64,000 bases of DNA, from assembly GCF_041897535.1 (NCBI RefSeq), contig NZ_CP169217.1, positions 186,001 to 250,000 on the forward strand. Reading direction: 5' to 3'. Position 1 is the first letter of the stretch. Each line of letters begins with the position of its first letter. The DNA is from Methylomicrobium lacus_A. Its GTDB lineage: Bacteria > Pseudomonadota > Gammaproteobacteria > Methylococcales > Methylomonadaceae. The translations under genes were made by a program, and so were the position numbers. Shown one piece after another: positions 40,356 through 48,835 of the stretch. Below the pieces are notes generated by a model. The model was not told where the DNA came from. It saw only the letters and a program-made list of their open reading frames with translations, and searched no databases.

Positions 40356-41678
40356 CTAAGGGGTTTCGCTGGCGGTAAGTACGGGTTTAGGGCCGGAGAC
40401 CGAACCGCCAAACGCCTGCAACGCTTGCCAATAAGGGGTGAATTCGGGATATTGGCGCAGAAGTTCCGGCACTTGCGCTGGGCAGGCGATGGCGAGGTAA
40501 TCCAGTGCTTCATACACATCGTCGCTGCAATGCACCGTATTCGTCCACTGTCCACAACGCTTGTCGTCGTTCAGATCCTGCCGGATCTGATGCTTCAACA
40601 GGGTATGCGCATTGTTGACGAAAGGGTAGCGCTTTTTATGTGTCTCGGAAACCGGCACCGGCGCATGGTCAATCGCGACGATCAGCATGACCGGCAGGCC
40701 GCCGGGGTAGTTGTAGGGAAAATCCTCGCTGCCCCATTCGCCGCCTCGAATTGACTCCTTGATCAGTTGCCGGTTGGCTTCGCCGATTTCGGCGATCGTG
40801 AATATTTCCAGCGGCAGGCGCTTTATTTTTTCACCTATTGCCTCGATGTGCCCGCGTTGCGCCGCCGCTTGCCGGACCACAAACACCAGCAGGTCCGGCG
40901 TGATGACGCGATTCAGACAGGGCGCCGTGATACCGGTTCGAGGGCTTTCGGCCAGCAGCTTCCTGAGTGTATCGAACGGCGGCCGCCAACCGTTTTTGAA
41001 CAAAAAGCCATCCAGCGCAGGGAAATTGATTTCACCGTTAAAACCCGCCGAGGCGGCGAGCTCCTTGAGCTTTGCGACATATTTCGAGTTTTCATGGCGC
41101 CCGTTGCTCTGCCCGGTAAACAGGGCCTCGTCCATCTTGTGGTACAACGTATGGTAGGCAAGGCTCAAAAAATAATGCCTCGGGGAGGGCACGAAGATGC
41201 CGGCTGGCGTACACTGCCGCGCGGCCAGCAGTTCGTAGGCCAAATGCGGAGGATAATACGGTAAATTTTTGTAGGTGAAGCCGTATTGGGCCGAGGCCGT
41301 ATAAATGTCGAACGCGACTGCGGTGATGCGAGCGGTAAACAGGCCTTGCAGCAGATTTATATCGTCGTCGTGAATCAGCAGGTCAATATCGCCATCCTGC
41401 GGATTTTCGGGAAACTTCTCGTGCCATCGCAAGACGAGATAGCGCACGTTCCTTTGCTCCAGCATGCCGAAAAAATCCGCAAGGCTCAATTTTTCAGGCA
41501 GAAAATATCCCATTCCTCGTGGTATCGGAAACCGGTCCAGCAAGGGCGCCAGCGGCGAAAATTTGCCCAGCATCAGGTCCAGCCGCCTTAATACGCGCAG
41601 CAACAGCCGATAGCAGCGGATACAGAGGCGCACACCCTTGTAGCCTATCAGGATGAATTGATTGGTAAATTTGATCAT
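40356..41678 (-). CDS. Nucleotidyltransferase-fold family protein (NTP_transf_5-like)
   Basis: 440 residues from ATG 41678 (MIKFTNQFILIGYKGVRLC); the frame stays open upstream through the cysQ remnant but without family character. The core has the GxxDxD-type motif NPQDGDIDLLIHDDDINLL and YLVLRWHEKFPE, then a long helical C-terminus. Proteins with this fold occur in polysaccharide clusters beside flippases and kinases, fitting this context. There is no clear ribosome site. The substrate is unknown. Confidence 0.7.
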   Translation of the reverse strand: MIKFTNQFILIGYKGVRLCIRCYRLLLRVLRRLDLMLGKFSPLAPLLDRFPIPRGMGYFLPEKLSLADFFGMLEQRNVRYLVLRWHEKFPENPQDGDIDLLIHDDDINLLQGLFTARITAVAFDIYTASAQYGFTYKNLPYYPPHLAYELLAARQCTPAGIFVPSPRHYFLSLAYHTLYHKMDEALFTGQSNGRHENSKYVAKLKELAASAGFNGEINFPALDGFLFKNGWRPPFDTLRKLLAESPRTGITAPCLNRVITPDLLVFVVRQAAAQRGHIEAIGEKIKRLPLEIFTIAEIGEANRQLIKESIRGGEWGSEDFPYNYPGGLPVMLIVAIDHAPVPVSETHKKRYPFVNNAHTLLKHQIRQDLNDDKRCGQWTNTVHCSDDVYEALDYLAIACPAQVPELLRQYPEFTPYWQALQAFGGSVSGPKPVLTASETP

Positions 41679-41757
41679 GGGTGAAGGGTGAATGGTTGCT
41701 CGGATAAGGCGATGGGGCTGCAAGCTCTCAAAATTTGTTGCGCCCAGGCTCAATGAT

Positions 41758-42138
41758 TCATAGACAGCGCTGAACGGCGCTGAGCAGGGCACCGTCGGAA
41801 TTTCCCAACACGAAAAACTCCGGATTGTGCAAATCGGCCTTATTGTAACGTAGCGTTTCACCGGACAGTTCGCAGACCTTGCCGCCGGTCGCGTTGACGA
41901 CCGCATGCGCGGCGGCGGTATCCCATTCCATAGACTCTTCCGAAAGAATCGGGATATTCGGCGTCAGCCGGGCCAATGCGCTGACGATGCTTTGATTCAA
42001 AATCAGGTCGGCTTTGGTCAACGGCGACTGGTCGGCCATCAAAACCACTCTGCCGGCCGACTGGTGGTAGACGGTCATGATGCCTTGGCCGGCGTCTTTG
42101 GCAATCGCGATGATTTGGGTTAACAAGGGTTCAAACAC
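41758..42138 (-). pseudogene. cysQ: cysQ (3'(2'),5'-bisphosphate nucleotidase) with catalytic core deleted
   Basis: A start at GTG 42138 gives FEPLLTQIIAIAKDAGQGIMTVYHQ, DQSPLTKADLILNQSIVSALARLTPNIPILSEES, and then jumps straight to MEWDTAAAHAVVNATGGKVCELSGETLRYNKADLHNPEFFVLGN. In intact CysQ about 120-130 residues, including the metal-binding DPLDGT motif, separate SEES from MEWDTAA. The reading frame is preserved across the join. The product (126 residues) cannot be a working phosphatase. Confidence 0.88.
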
Positions 42139-42192
42139 GGGATCTTGAATCTTCGGGTATTGAATAGCGTATAGGGGCGATGCAGCAGCCAA

Positions 42193-42574
42193 TCCGGTAA
42201 AAATTCTCTGAGTTTCGCAATCAGAGTTGAGTTCGGGTTAGCCGCGATGCAGGCGTCCAGGCTACGAGGTGTAAACGCTTTGCGGGTTGCCCCTGCCTGC
42301 AAATAAAAGGTGTGATTATTGCATATTCCTTGCAATAAATCGTGCTTTTTGGGTTAAAGCTGGTGACTGCCACTTTGTTCGTTTCCCGATAAGCCCGACT
42401 CATCAAACAACAAAAATGAACAAGTCATTGATTTTACAATTAAAATCTTGTCGGACGGTTTCTTTTGGGGTTACATTCTGTCAATGCGGCTAATGATACC
42501 TACTAGTCATAAAACGGCAATCTCCATCCTCGCCATGGAGTTGCGTACTATCGTAAACATCAAGGGGAGCATTC
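42193..42574. other. Intergenic region, no gene seen
   Basis: AT-rich, no supportable reading frame on either strand. It lies between the cysQ remnant and a block of gene debris. Confidence 0.4.
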
Positions 42575-42687
42575 ATGCTGGTATCGATCGATATTTTACT
42601 CGGTTTTTCGGAGGTCATGTTGCTGCTCAGCATGGCGGTGACCGGGCTGGCGCAATTTGTGACCGGCGCGCTGAACAAGTCGGGGGC
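42575..42687 (+). pseudogene. N-terminal fragment of a membrane protein
   Basis: ATG 42575 opens MLVSIDILLGFSEVMLLLSMAVTGLAQFVTGALNKSGA, one strong hydrophobic helix followed by a short basic turn, an apparent natural protein start. Near 42688 the character is lost and another remnant continues in a different frame, so the junction is probably a deletion point. Confidence 0.55.
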
Positions 42688-42876
42688 GACATTTGTTGTA
42701 CGGCTAACTCTAAAATTAATTTGTTTCCAGATGTGTCTGGCATGGTCAATGCGCCGACGGTTTAGCTTTCTAGCGTTCAAGAAAATAATTGGAATCCAAA
42801 GTATAACTTAAGAGAAGGGGAATATACTCAAGCTTTGGATTGGCTTTACGATGAATATCAGGCAACACGTGGATAA
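42688..42876 (+). pseudogene. C-terminal gene remnant with an internal TAG
   Basis: One frame reads DICCTANSKINLFPDVSGMVNAPTV, then TAG (42763-42765), then LSSVQENNWNPKYNLREGEYTQALDWLYDEYQATRG and TAA at 42874. The second part looks like the tail of a real soluble protein. The family is unknown. Confidence 0.5.
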
Positions 42877-42997
42877 GCGCGGCGTGATTCGAGAGATCAA
42901 GGCCTTGGTGGGCTTGGCCGGTTAGCTGAAAGTTTATTGCCTTGGCGATTTATTGCGAATCGAAATCGTAAATTTATGTGGAATGGCGGGGGCGGAG

Positions 42998-43375
42998 ATG
43001 TCGGCGGATATAAACCATGATTTGATAGTCTCCATGCAAGCGGCATACATCGAATGGAAGCGCGGGATGCTAGGCAAATGGGAAATGGACAATGACGTTC
43101 TGATAAATCAAGCACGGCACCTTTTCGCTACGTTGTCGGTCGAACAGCATATGTTAGCCATAGATAACAAAGGGCGGTTCGATCGTCTTGAACACTTGGT
43201 AGCGCGCTCTTTTCGCCGTTATCAGCGCCGGTTGAATCGCTGCGCTTTATGTTACCCACATCAGATATACGACTGCAAACGGGACGGGCGGTCTCGATGC
43301 AAAAATACAACGCAAGGAAGCAGAGGATCTACCTCTGCTATTCCTCAAGGACTCATCGAAGCCGCCTCGCTATAA
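42998..43375 (+). CDS. Hypothetical protein
   Basis: 125 residues from ATG 42998 (MSADINHDLIVSMQAAYIEWKRGMLGKWEMDNDVLINQARHLFATLSVEQHML). The first 70 residues look protein-like and helical. The last 40 (RCKNTTQGSRGSTSAIPQG) do not, so the gene may be truncated by the same rearrangements that left debris upstream. No family recognised. Confidence 0.4.
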   Translation: MSADINHDLIVSMQAAYIEWKRGMLGKWEMDNDVLINQARHLFATLSVEQHMLAIDNKGRFDRLEHLVARSFRRYQRRLNRCALCYPHQIYDCKRDGRSRCKNTTQGSRGSTSAIPQGLIEAASL

Positions 43376-43407
43376 AGATGGCGAGGTAGGAAACAAGCAC
43401 AAATTAC

Positions 43408-43809
43408 CTATTCCGATCGTCCTTGTAGGGTCTGGATGATCGGGCATGCCGTCCCGGTGTTGCCGCATTTCTCCACCAGATTAGACAAAGCCGTTTCCAT
43501 CGCACTCAAGCCTTCGATACGTTCTCGGATGAGATCCAGCTTTTTAAGAGCGATTTCTTTTGCTTCCCGGCAATGCCTTTCCTCCTCAAGGCTTAGTAAC
43601 GCTGAAATTTCACCGAGTGAAAAACCCAGTTTTTGGCCTTGTTTAATGAACAGCACCCGCTGCACGTTGTGTTCGGAGTAACGCCTAACGCCCTCGGGCG
43701 GCTTTACCGGTTCTGCAAGCAGGCCACGCCGTTGATAATAGCGAATCGTTTCGACCGTTACTCCGGATTTTTCCGCCAGCACACCAATCGTAAAGTTATT
43801 TTGCGCCAT
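43408..43809 (-). CDS. merR: MerR-family regulator of the mercury-sensor type
   Basis: 133 residues. HTH at 1-45 (FTIGVLAEKSGVTVETIRYYQRRGLL), then the RRYSEHNVQRVLFIKQGQKLGFSLGEI helix and a dimerisation helix. Three cysteines fit the mercury MerR pattern: Cys80, Cys115 and Cys122. Spacing 80 to 115 (35) equals that in Tn501 MerR (82 to 117), but the last loop is two residues shorter. Hg(II) or a similar thiophilic metal is the likely signal. No merT, merP or merA genes are present nearby. Confidence 0.85.
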   Translation of the reverse strand: MAQNNFTIGVLAEKSGVTVETIRYYQRRGLLAEPVKPPEGVRRYSEHNVQRVLFIKQGQKLGFSLGEISALLSLEEERHCREAKEIALKKLDLIRERIEGLSAMETALSNLVEKCGNTGTACPIIQTLQGRSE

Positions 43810-43814
43810 TGCGC

Positions 43815-43846
43815 TTGACTCCGTATCCAGGTACGGGATTTATCAT
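43815..43846 (+). promoter_or_regulatory. mer-type promoter/operator facing a small membrane gene
   Basis: TTGACT (43815-43820) is followed directly by the dyad CCGTA-tccagg-TACGG (43821-43836) and a TATCAT -10 (43841-43846), with a 20-bp spacer. Known mer promoters have the same TTGACT, a CCGTAC/GTACGG dyad and a long 19-bp spacer. The orientation is rightward, away from merR, toward the gene at 43906. Confidence 0.8.
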
Positions 43847-43905
43847 AACCGTATGGAGTTTATAAAAACATAAATTTTTGAAAAAAGAGCATCTTAACAA
43901 TCTTC

Positions 43906-44106
43906 ATGCTTTCACCCACTTTTGCGGAATATATTGAGCAGATGGCGCCTTTCGTCATGAACTTTGCAGCCCTCTCGGTAACCGGCGCTTTTATTGCCAT
44001 GTTGCTGGCACGTTCATTCGGCAGAAACTCTTCAATTATGCGCCAAGCAATTTTTAGCATTGTCAGCTTTATCGGCATATGTATGGCGGCTTATTTGGTT
44101 TTATAA
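43906..44106 (+). CDS. Small two-helix membrane protein, likely merR target
   Basis: 66 residues: MLSPTFAEYIEQMAPFVMNFAALSVTGAFIAMLLARSFGRNSSIMRQAIFSIVSFIGICMAAYLVL. Two hydrophobic helices (about 15-35 and 45-66) are joined by a basic loop. It has one cysteine in helix 2 (IGICMAA) but no paired cysteines as in MerT, MerC or MerE. It is the first gene behind a mer-type operator. The ribosome site is weak. The function is unknown; a metal-related membrane role is inferred only from its promoter. Confidence 0.6.
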   Translation: MLSPTFAEYIEQMAPFVMNFAALSVTGAFIAMLLARSFGRNSSIMRQAIFSIVSFIGICMAAYLVL

Positions 44107-44117
44107 GCTATATGGCG

Positions 44118-44318
44118 TCAAAACACTACTTGTTTCTGTGTCTCGTCTAGCTCCACCCAATCCATTTGCTTTTCAACGATCGTGCTTAACTCCAGCCGAC
44201 CCAGCGATGTGATCATCGAGAGTTCGGAATTGATTTGTTCCAACTGCTCCAGATGCGCCACCAGCTCGAATAAATCGGTTTGATTGGTATTTTTCGTAGA
44301 TTTCCTTGCTTTTTTCAT
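44118..44318 (-). CDS. Small hypothetical protein
   Basis: 66 residues from ATG 44318 (MKKARKSTKNTNQTDLFELVAHLEQLEQINSELSMITSLGRLELSTIVEKQMDWVELDETQKQVVF). A basic N-terminus is followed by a helical, heptad-like stretch, possibly a coiled coil. No family recognised. It is convergent with the small membrane gene. Confidence 0.45.
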   Translation of the reverse strand: MKKARKSTKNTNQTDLFELVAHLEQLEQINSELSMITSLGRLELSTIVEKQMDWVELDETQKQVVF

Positions 44319-44343
44319 ATCAAAACCCACTGCTATTGCGTCT

Positions 44344-44379
44344 GCAGCTTAGTTCCCTTGCAGGCTGCTTTTTCTTTTT
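44344..44379 (+). terminator. Possible terminator for the mer-type transcript
   Basis: A short stem GCAGC (44344-44348) with GCTGC (44364-44368), followed by TTTTTCTTTTT. The stem is only five base pairs, so the call is weak. Confidence 0.35.
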
Positions 44380-44498
44380 ATTGTAACAGATGCATTAGAT
44401 AATGCATGTCCTACCGAGCCCCAGCCGGGCTGCAGGCAGAGGGCCGGATGGCGTTACCAGCCTCGGTCGCCATCAAGTAAATTCGGTATTTCGTCAAA

Positions 44499-44555
44499 GG
44501 ATGATCGTAAGGATTCGTGCGAAAATGGGCAATAGCAGATAAATTCATGTGATTT
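44499..44555 (+). repeat. Left terminal inverted repeat of the Tn3-family element
   Basis: 57 bp. It differs from the right repeat only at positions 7, 10, 39, 45 and 46. It is immediately preceded by TCAAA. Confidence 0.92.
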
Positions 44556-44790
44556 CTGCATCTATGATTCAGAATTATCGTTTTTATCCTGCTGTAGGAG
44601 GGCCTTTACCATACTGAATATGAGCAATACTGACCGCCGTGAATAGCAGCAGTCGGCCATTTTGAGTCAGTCACGGGATCTAAAAAACAAATATCTGAGA
44701 GTCCGGATCCAAATATAAACCAGACAAGTAAATAGAATTGTGTCGAAGCCGCTGGGATAGCTCCTGCTGTTCGTTATTTAAAAACAGAAA

Positions 44791-46080
44791 TTAGTTTTTG
44801 ACGGAATTGTGGGATGTGCCCAAGGTAGAGTAGGCATCGCATAAAGCCAGGTACAAAGGCACCGGGTTCATTATTTTTGACGTTCCGGTAGCAAAAAAAG
44901 CTGTAGCCATCAATGGTATCAGGATTTCATGGCTGTTAGTCATTTCCATGACGATCACAAATGACGTGAGCGGCGATTGTAGCATCCCCGAGAAATAAGC
45001 GGTCATGGTTAACAAAATCATGACTGAAGCAGGCGCAATCGGAAGCCAGTGTGCCAGATCAATACCTAGCCCCGCACCGGTTGCAATCGAGGGCACAAAA
45101 ATTCCACTCGGTATACCGCTGAAAAAAGTTGCGCAAGTGGCAAGCATTTTGAGAAATGGAAAGGAAATACCCAGAGGGGCAGTACTGTTTAAAATGGCCT
45201 TGGTTTGCTGGTAACCGGTGCCTACGGTTGCCCCATCGGATAAAAAATTTAACGCGGCTATCACGCCGCCGCAAGCAATAGCAATAACGACGAAGGGAAG
45301 CCCTGAACGCTTAAGTAAACGCCCCCCTACAATCGTTATTTTGCTGAACAAACCACCCAAAAAGCCGCCGGCGATTCCACATACCGGTATAGCCAGCCAA
45401 TGTTGTCCCCATGGCATGCGCAGCGATTCGTCTTCAAAATAAATATAGCTGTTCAATAAAGCATAAGCGGTCACACCGGAAAACACGATCGCGGTCAAAA
45501 CCAAACTGCTAATGCGCTCTTCCAACGTTCGGCCCATTTCTTCGACGGCAAAAACGATGCCGGCCAAAGGGGTGCTGAACATGGCCGCAAAACCGGCGGC
45601 GCTGCCGGCTATGATCAACCCTTTCTCCATGTAATGCGGCGGAAATTTAACCGCCCTGCCGAGTGACAGCATGATGGATGCGCCAATGTGAACGGCGGGG
45701 CCGCCAAAACCGACTGACGCCCCGGAAATCAGGCCCATGATCGGTAACAGCAGTTTCCCCAAAGCGATTCTCAAGGAGATCAATTGATTTCTTGCTTCCA
45801 AGTTGCCGGCAATTTCCAGTGCCGTTTTAACCTGTGGTATGCCGCTGCGTTCGCTGCCGGGAAAGAAACGAAATGTCATCCATGCAGTGAACCCCAGCCC
45901 GAAAGGCGGGGCGACAAAACGGAACCAGGAATAATGCTGTGACAGGATACGGTAGGTTTGTGCCGCCCATTCGCTGAGCAAGGTCATTGCCACGATGAGC
46001 AAGCCGACAAATATTGCGCCTAGCCAGAATACCAGGCGTTGCTTCCAAACGATTAAAGAAAGAAAAGACTGTTTTGGCAT
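44791..46080 (-). CDS. ClC-family chloride channel/transporter lacking the gating glutamate
   Basis: 429 residues with about ten or more membrane helices. ClC selectivity motifs: SGIPQ (79-83, GSGIP motif), GFGGP (124-128, where the family has GREGP), GIFVP (GxFxP) and a C-terminal PLYLALCDA that carries the central Tyr. The proton-path glutamate pair is present (VFAVEEM, 180-181). The external gating Glu (E148 of E. coli ClcA) is replaced by Gly126, which in studied proteins opens the gate and uncouples H+ exchange. It is therefore likely a passive anion pathway. It is last in the passenger run on the minus strand. Confidence 0.88.
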   Translation of the reverse strand: MPKQSFLSLIVWKQRLVFWLGAIFVGLLIVAMTLLSEWAAQTYRILSQHYSWFRFVAPPFGLGFTAWMTFRFFPGSERSGIPQVKTALEIAGNLEARNQLISLRIALGKLLLPIMGLISGASVGFGGPAVHIGASIMLSLGRAVKFPPHYMEKGLIIAGSAAGFAAMFSTPLAGIVFAVEEMGRTLEERISSLVLTAIVFSGVTAYALLNSYIYFEDESLRMPWGQHWLAIPVCGIAGGFLGGLFSKITIVGGRLLKRSGLPFVVIAIACGGVIAALNFLSDGATVGTGYQQTKAILNSTAPLGISFPFLKMLATCATFFSGIPSGIFVPSIATGAGLGIDLAHWLPIAPASVMILLTMTAYFSGMLQSPLTSFVIVMEMTNSHEILIPLMATAFFATGTSKIMNPVPLYLALCDAYSTLGTSHNSVKN

Positions 46081-46134
46081 CTGATTTAAGATCGCATTGA
46101 TGCGGCGTTTTTCGCGTCTGATTATGAGCAGGCT

Positions 46135-48759
46135 CTATTTTTTTCGAACTTCCCGCTCTGCCTGCTGCTCCCAGTCCTTTACTGCATGACCTTCCTGGCG
46201 ACCCCGCTGCTCGTAGAGCTCATAGGCTCGCTTGGCAATCTGGGGTGTCATATCGGCAGGCACAGATTTCGCATCAATCTGCTTTTTGACCAATAGGGGG
46301 GCGGCAGTCGGATCAAACACCCGATAAGCAAGCAGTTTCACCCGGTCGTTCAATAGGAACCACACCAAGGCATAGCCCCAAACGAAGGCGACCCAGCCCC
46401 AGCCGAGCGGGGTCATGAACAGCCCATAAACCGCGATTAAGGTCGCCACGATTTGCGTACCGAGTACGGCTATCCATAAAATCGGCGCGGGGCGTATGGA
46501 CCAGAATGGGCCGCGTGTGCGCGTCAGGAAAATCGTTAAATGTCCCGCCACGGACAGCTTCAAATACATCAGCGTCTGGATGTGCGCACGGTCAAGATGA
46601 AAAACGCGCTCGCCGAGATAAAACAAGCCGAAGGCGGAGACGACCCCGATGACGCCAAGCACCGTGGATACGCCCAGTACCATGTGCATGTTCCAGGCCT
46701 CGGGCTTATCCTTGTAATGAACATTGTCATAGGCAATGGACAGGATCGCCCCGTCGTTGAGCAACGCCAGCATTACGATCATCACCGCGGTTACCGGGTA
46801 AAAGTTAAATACCAGGATCGACAAGGTCATGAACAACAGCACGCGCAGCGTCTCGGTGATGCGGTATATGGCGTAACTGTTCATGCGCTGGAAGATTTTC
46901 CGGCTCTCCTTGATTGCGTCTATGATCACCGTCAGGCCGGTGGTCATCAGCACTATGGAGGCCGCCGCGCGTGCCGCATCCGTCGCGCCGGAAACGGCGA
47001 TGCCGCAGTCGGCCTTCTTCAGCGCGGGGGCGTCGTTGACCCCGTCGCCGGTCATGCCGACAATGTGGCCGCGTTTTTGCAGGACATCAATAATGTGGAA
47101 CTTGTGTTCGGGGAACACCTGGGCGAAACCGTCAGCTTTTTCGATGGACTCCGCCAACTGCGCCGTCTCGTGATGCTTGGCATCGCCGAAACCGCCGGCA
47201 TCAAGGATATTTACCCCCATCCCTAATTTCTTGGCGGTTTCCTGCGCAATGGCCAGTGCATCGCCCGTCACCATCTTGACCTTCACGCCCATCTGCCGCG
47301 CGGTCGCGATGGTTGCCGTGGCTTCTTCCCGTGGCGGGTCGAACAGGGGCAACACGCCTAAAAACTGCCATTGGCCTTCCTGATCTGCCCGAGCCACACC
47401 CAATGAACGAAAGCCGCGCGCCGCAAATTCATTGATCGCTTTCTCGACGACAGGCTTAATTTCACCGACGTTGAGCGACAATGCCAGAATCACCTGCGGC
47501 GCACCCTTGGTCACCTTGAACACCTTGCCGTCTGCCCTTTTGACAGTAGCTTCGGTGCGCTTATGCACCGGGTCGAACGCCTGGAAATGAAGCACCTGAT
47601 AGTCGTCCAGGACCTTATGATTTGTCAGTGCGCCCAGCACGGCCAGGTCGATGGTGTCCTTGTTGTCCGCTCGCGACGCCAGCGCGGCGTTGAGGATGAC
47701 TTGCTCGGTAGGGATGCCGTCCACATTGAACGGGTCGCCCAATGTCAGTTTGTTCTGGGTCAGAGTGCCGGTCTTGTCCGCGCACAGCACGTCCACGCCC
47801 GCCAATTCCTCGATGGCCGCCAACCGGGATACAATCGCCTCTTTTTTTGCCAGCGAGCGCGCACCGACCGCCATGGTCACGGACAATACCGTGGGCATTG
47901 CCACGGGAATCGCAGCCACGGTCAGCACCAGGGCAAATTGCAGCGTGGTGAGCATCGGGTCGCCGCGGAACAGCGCGACAGTAATAATCACCGCCACCAA
48001 GGTCACCGCGAGAATGATCAAGTAATTGCCGATTTTCAACACCGCACGTTGAAAATGGCTGACTGTCTGCGCCTCCTGCACCAGTTGCGCGGTTTTGCCG
48101 AAGTAGGTATTCTTGCCCGTGGCGTACACGAGCGCATCGATTTCGCCGGTGCGGATGATCGAACCGGAAAACACCGCCTCGCCGGCTTTGCGCGTGACGG
48201 GCAACGACTCTCCCGTCAGTGCGGACTGATCCACCTCAACCGGGTCACCCTCCAGCAAGCGCGCATCCGCCGGCACAATATCGCCCAAACGCAGGAGGAT
48301 CACGTCCCCCGGCACCAAATCGCGCGCCTCCGGATTGGTCCACTTGCCATCACGTTTCACCTTCGCCTTGATCGCCAGCTTGGCCTTCAGCGCGGCGATG
48401 GCGTTGCCCGCCTGGTGTTCTTCCCAGAATCCGACCACGGCGTTGGCCACCAGCAAAAGGAGAATGATGGCAAAGTCCGGCCAATGCCGATCTACCGCCG
48501 AGAGGATCACGGCCGCTTCGATCATCCATGGGATGGGTCCCCAAAAATAGCTGAGGAATTTCAGGAACGGATTGGCCTTATTCTCTTCAATCTCGTTCGG
48601 TCCATATTGAGTCAGCCGTTTCTGCGCCTCGGCTTGGCTGAGGCCTTCGGGCGACGCCCCCAATTTCGCTTGCAGTTCCAGCATGGGCAGGGCCTTCAGG
48701 TCGTCCTTCGCATCAGGTTTCTGTTCAGTAGCCTTGGACTGGTCGGTATTGGGTTTCAT
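46135..48759 (-). CDS. Plasma-membrane type (P3A) H+-exporting P-type ATPase
   Basis: 874 residues. An N-terminal cation ATPase segment (ASPEGLSQAEAQKRLTQYGPNEI) leads to TM pairs, the actuator motif SALTGES (about 188), the phosphorylation motif ADKTGTLTQNKL (Asp at about 329), the nucleotide domain with KGAPQ, and the hinge GDGVNDAPALKKAD (about 573). Six C-terminal helices follow. Sequence character (GPIPWMIEAAVILSAVDRHWPDF, LRVLLFMTLSILVFNFYPVTAVMIVMLALLNDGAILSIAYD) is that of fungal/plant-like proton pumps. It exports H+ at ATP cost. It is encoded upstream of the ClC gene, which could compensate charge. Confidence 0.95.
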   Translation of the reverse strand: MKPNTDQSKATEQKPDAKDDLKALPMLELQAKLGASPEGLSQAEAQKRLTQYGPNEIEENKANPFLKFLSYFWGPIPWMIEAAVILSAVDRHWPDFAIILLLLVANAVVGFWEEHQAGNAIAALKAKLAIKAKVKRDGKWTNPEARDLVPGDVILLRLGDIVPADARLLEGDPVEVDQSALTGESLPVTRKAGEAVFSGSIIRTGEIDALVYATGKNTYFGKTAQLVQEAQTVSHFQRAVLKIGNYLIILAVTLVAVIITVALFRGDPMLTTLQFALVLTVAAIPVAMPTVLSVTMAVGARSLAKKEAIVSRLAAIEELAGVDVLCADKTGTLTQNKLTLGDPFNVDGIPTEQVILNAALASRADNKDTIDLAVLGALTNHKVLDDYQVLHFQAFDPVHKRTEATVKRADGKVFKVTKGAPQVILALSLNVGEIKPVVEKAINEFAARGFRSLGVARADQEGQWQFLGVLPLFDPPREEATATIATARQMGVKVKMVTGDALAIAQETAKKLGMGVNILDAGGFGDAKHHETAQLAESIEKADGFAQVFPEHKFHIIDVLQKRGHIVGMTGDGVNDAPALKKADCGIAVSGATDAARAAASIVLMTTGLTVIIDAIKESRKIFQRMNSYAIYRITETLRVLLFMTLSILVFNFYPVTAVMIVMLALLNDGAILSIAYDNVHYKDKPEAWNMHMVLGVSTVLGVIGVVSAFGLFYLGERVFHLDRAHIQTLMYLKLSVAGHLTIFLTRTRGPFWSIRPAPILWIAVLGTQIVATLIAVYGLFMTPLGWGWVAFVWGYALVWFLLNDRVKLLAYRVFDPTAAPLLVKKQIDAKSVPADMTPQIAKRAYELYEQRGRQEGHAVKDWEQQAEREVRKK

Positions 48760-48835
48760 AATCGGTATGCCTCATTGTGGGATACTTATCGCCATGCCCG
48801 TGGCGTTGAATCCGTGCCGTTTCCGCCCGAAGCCG

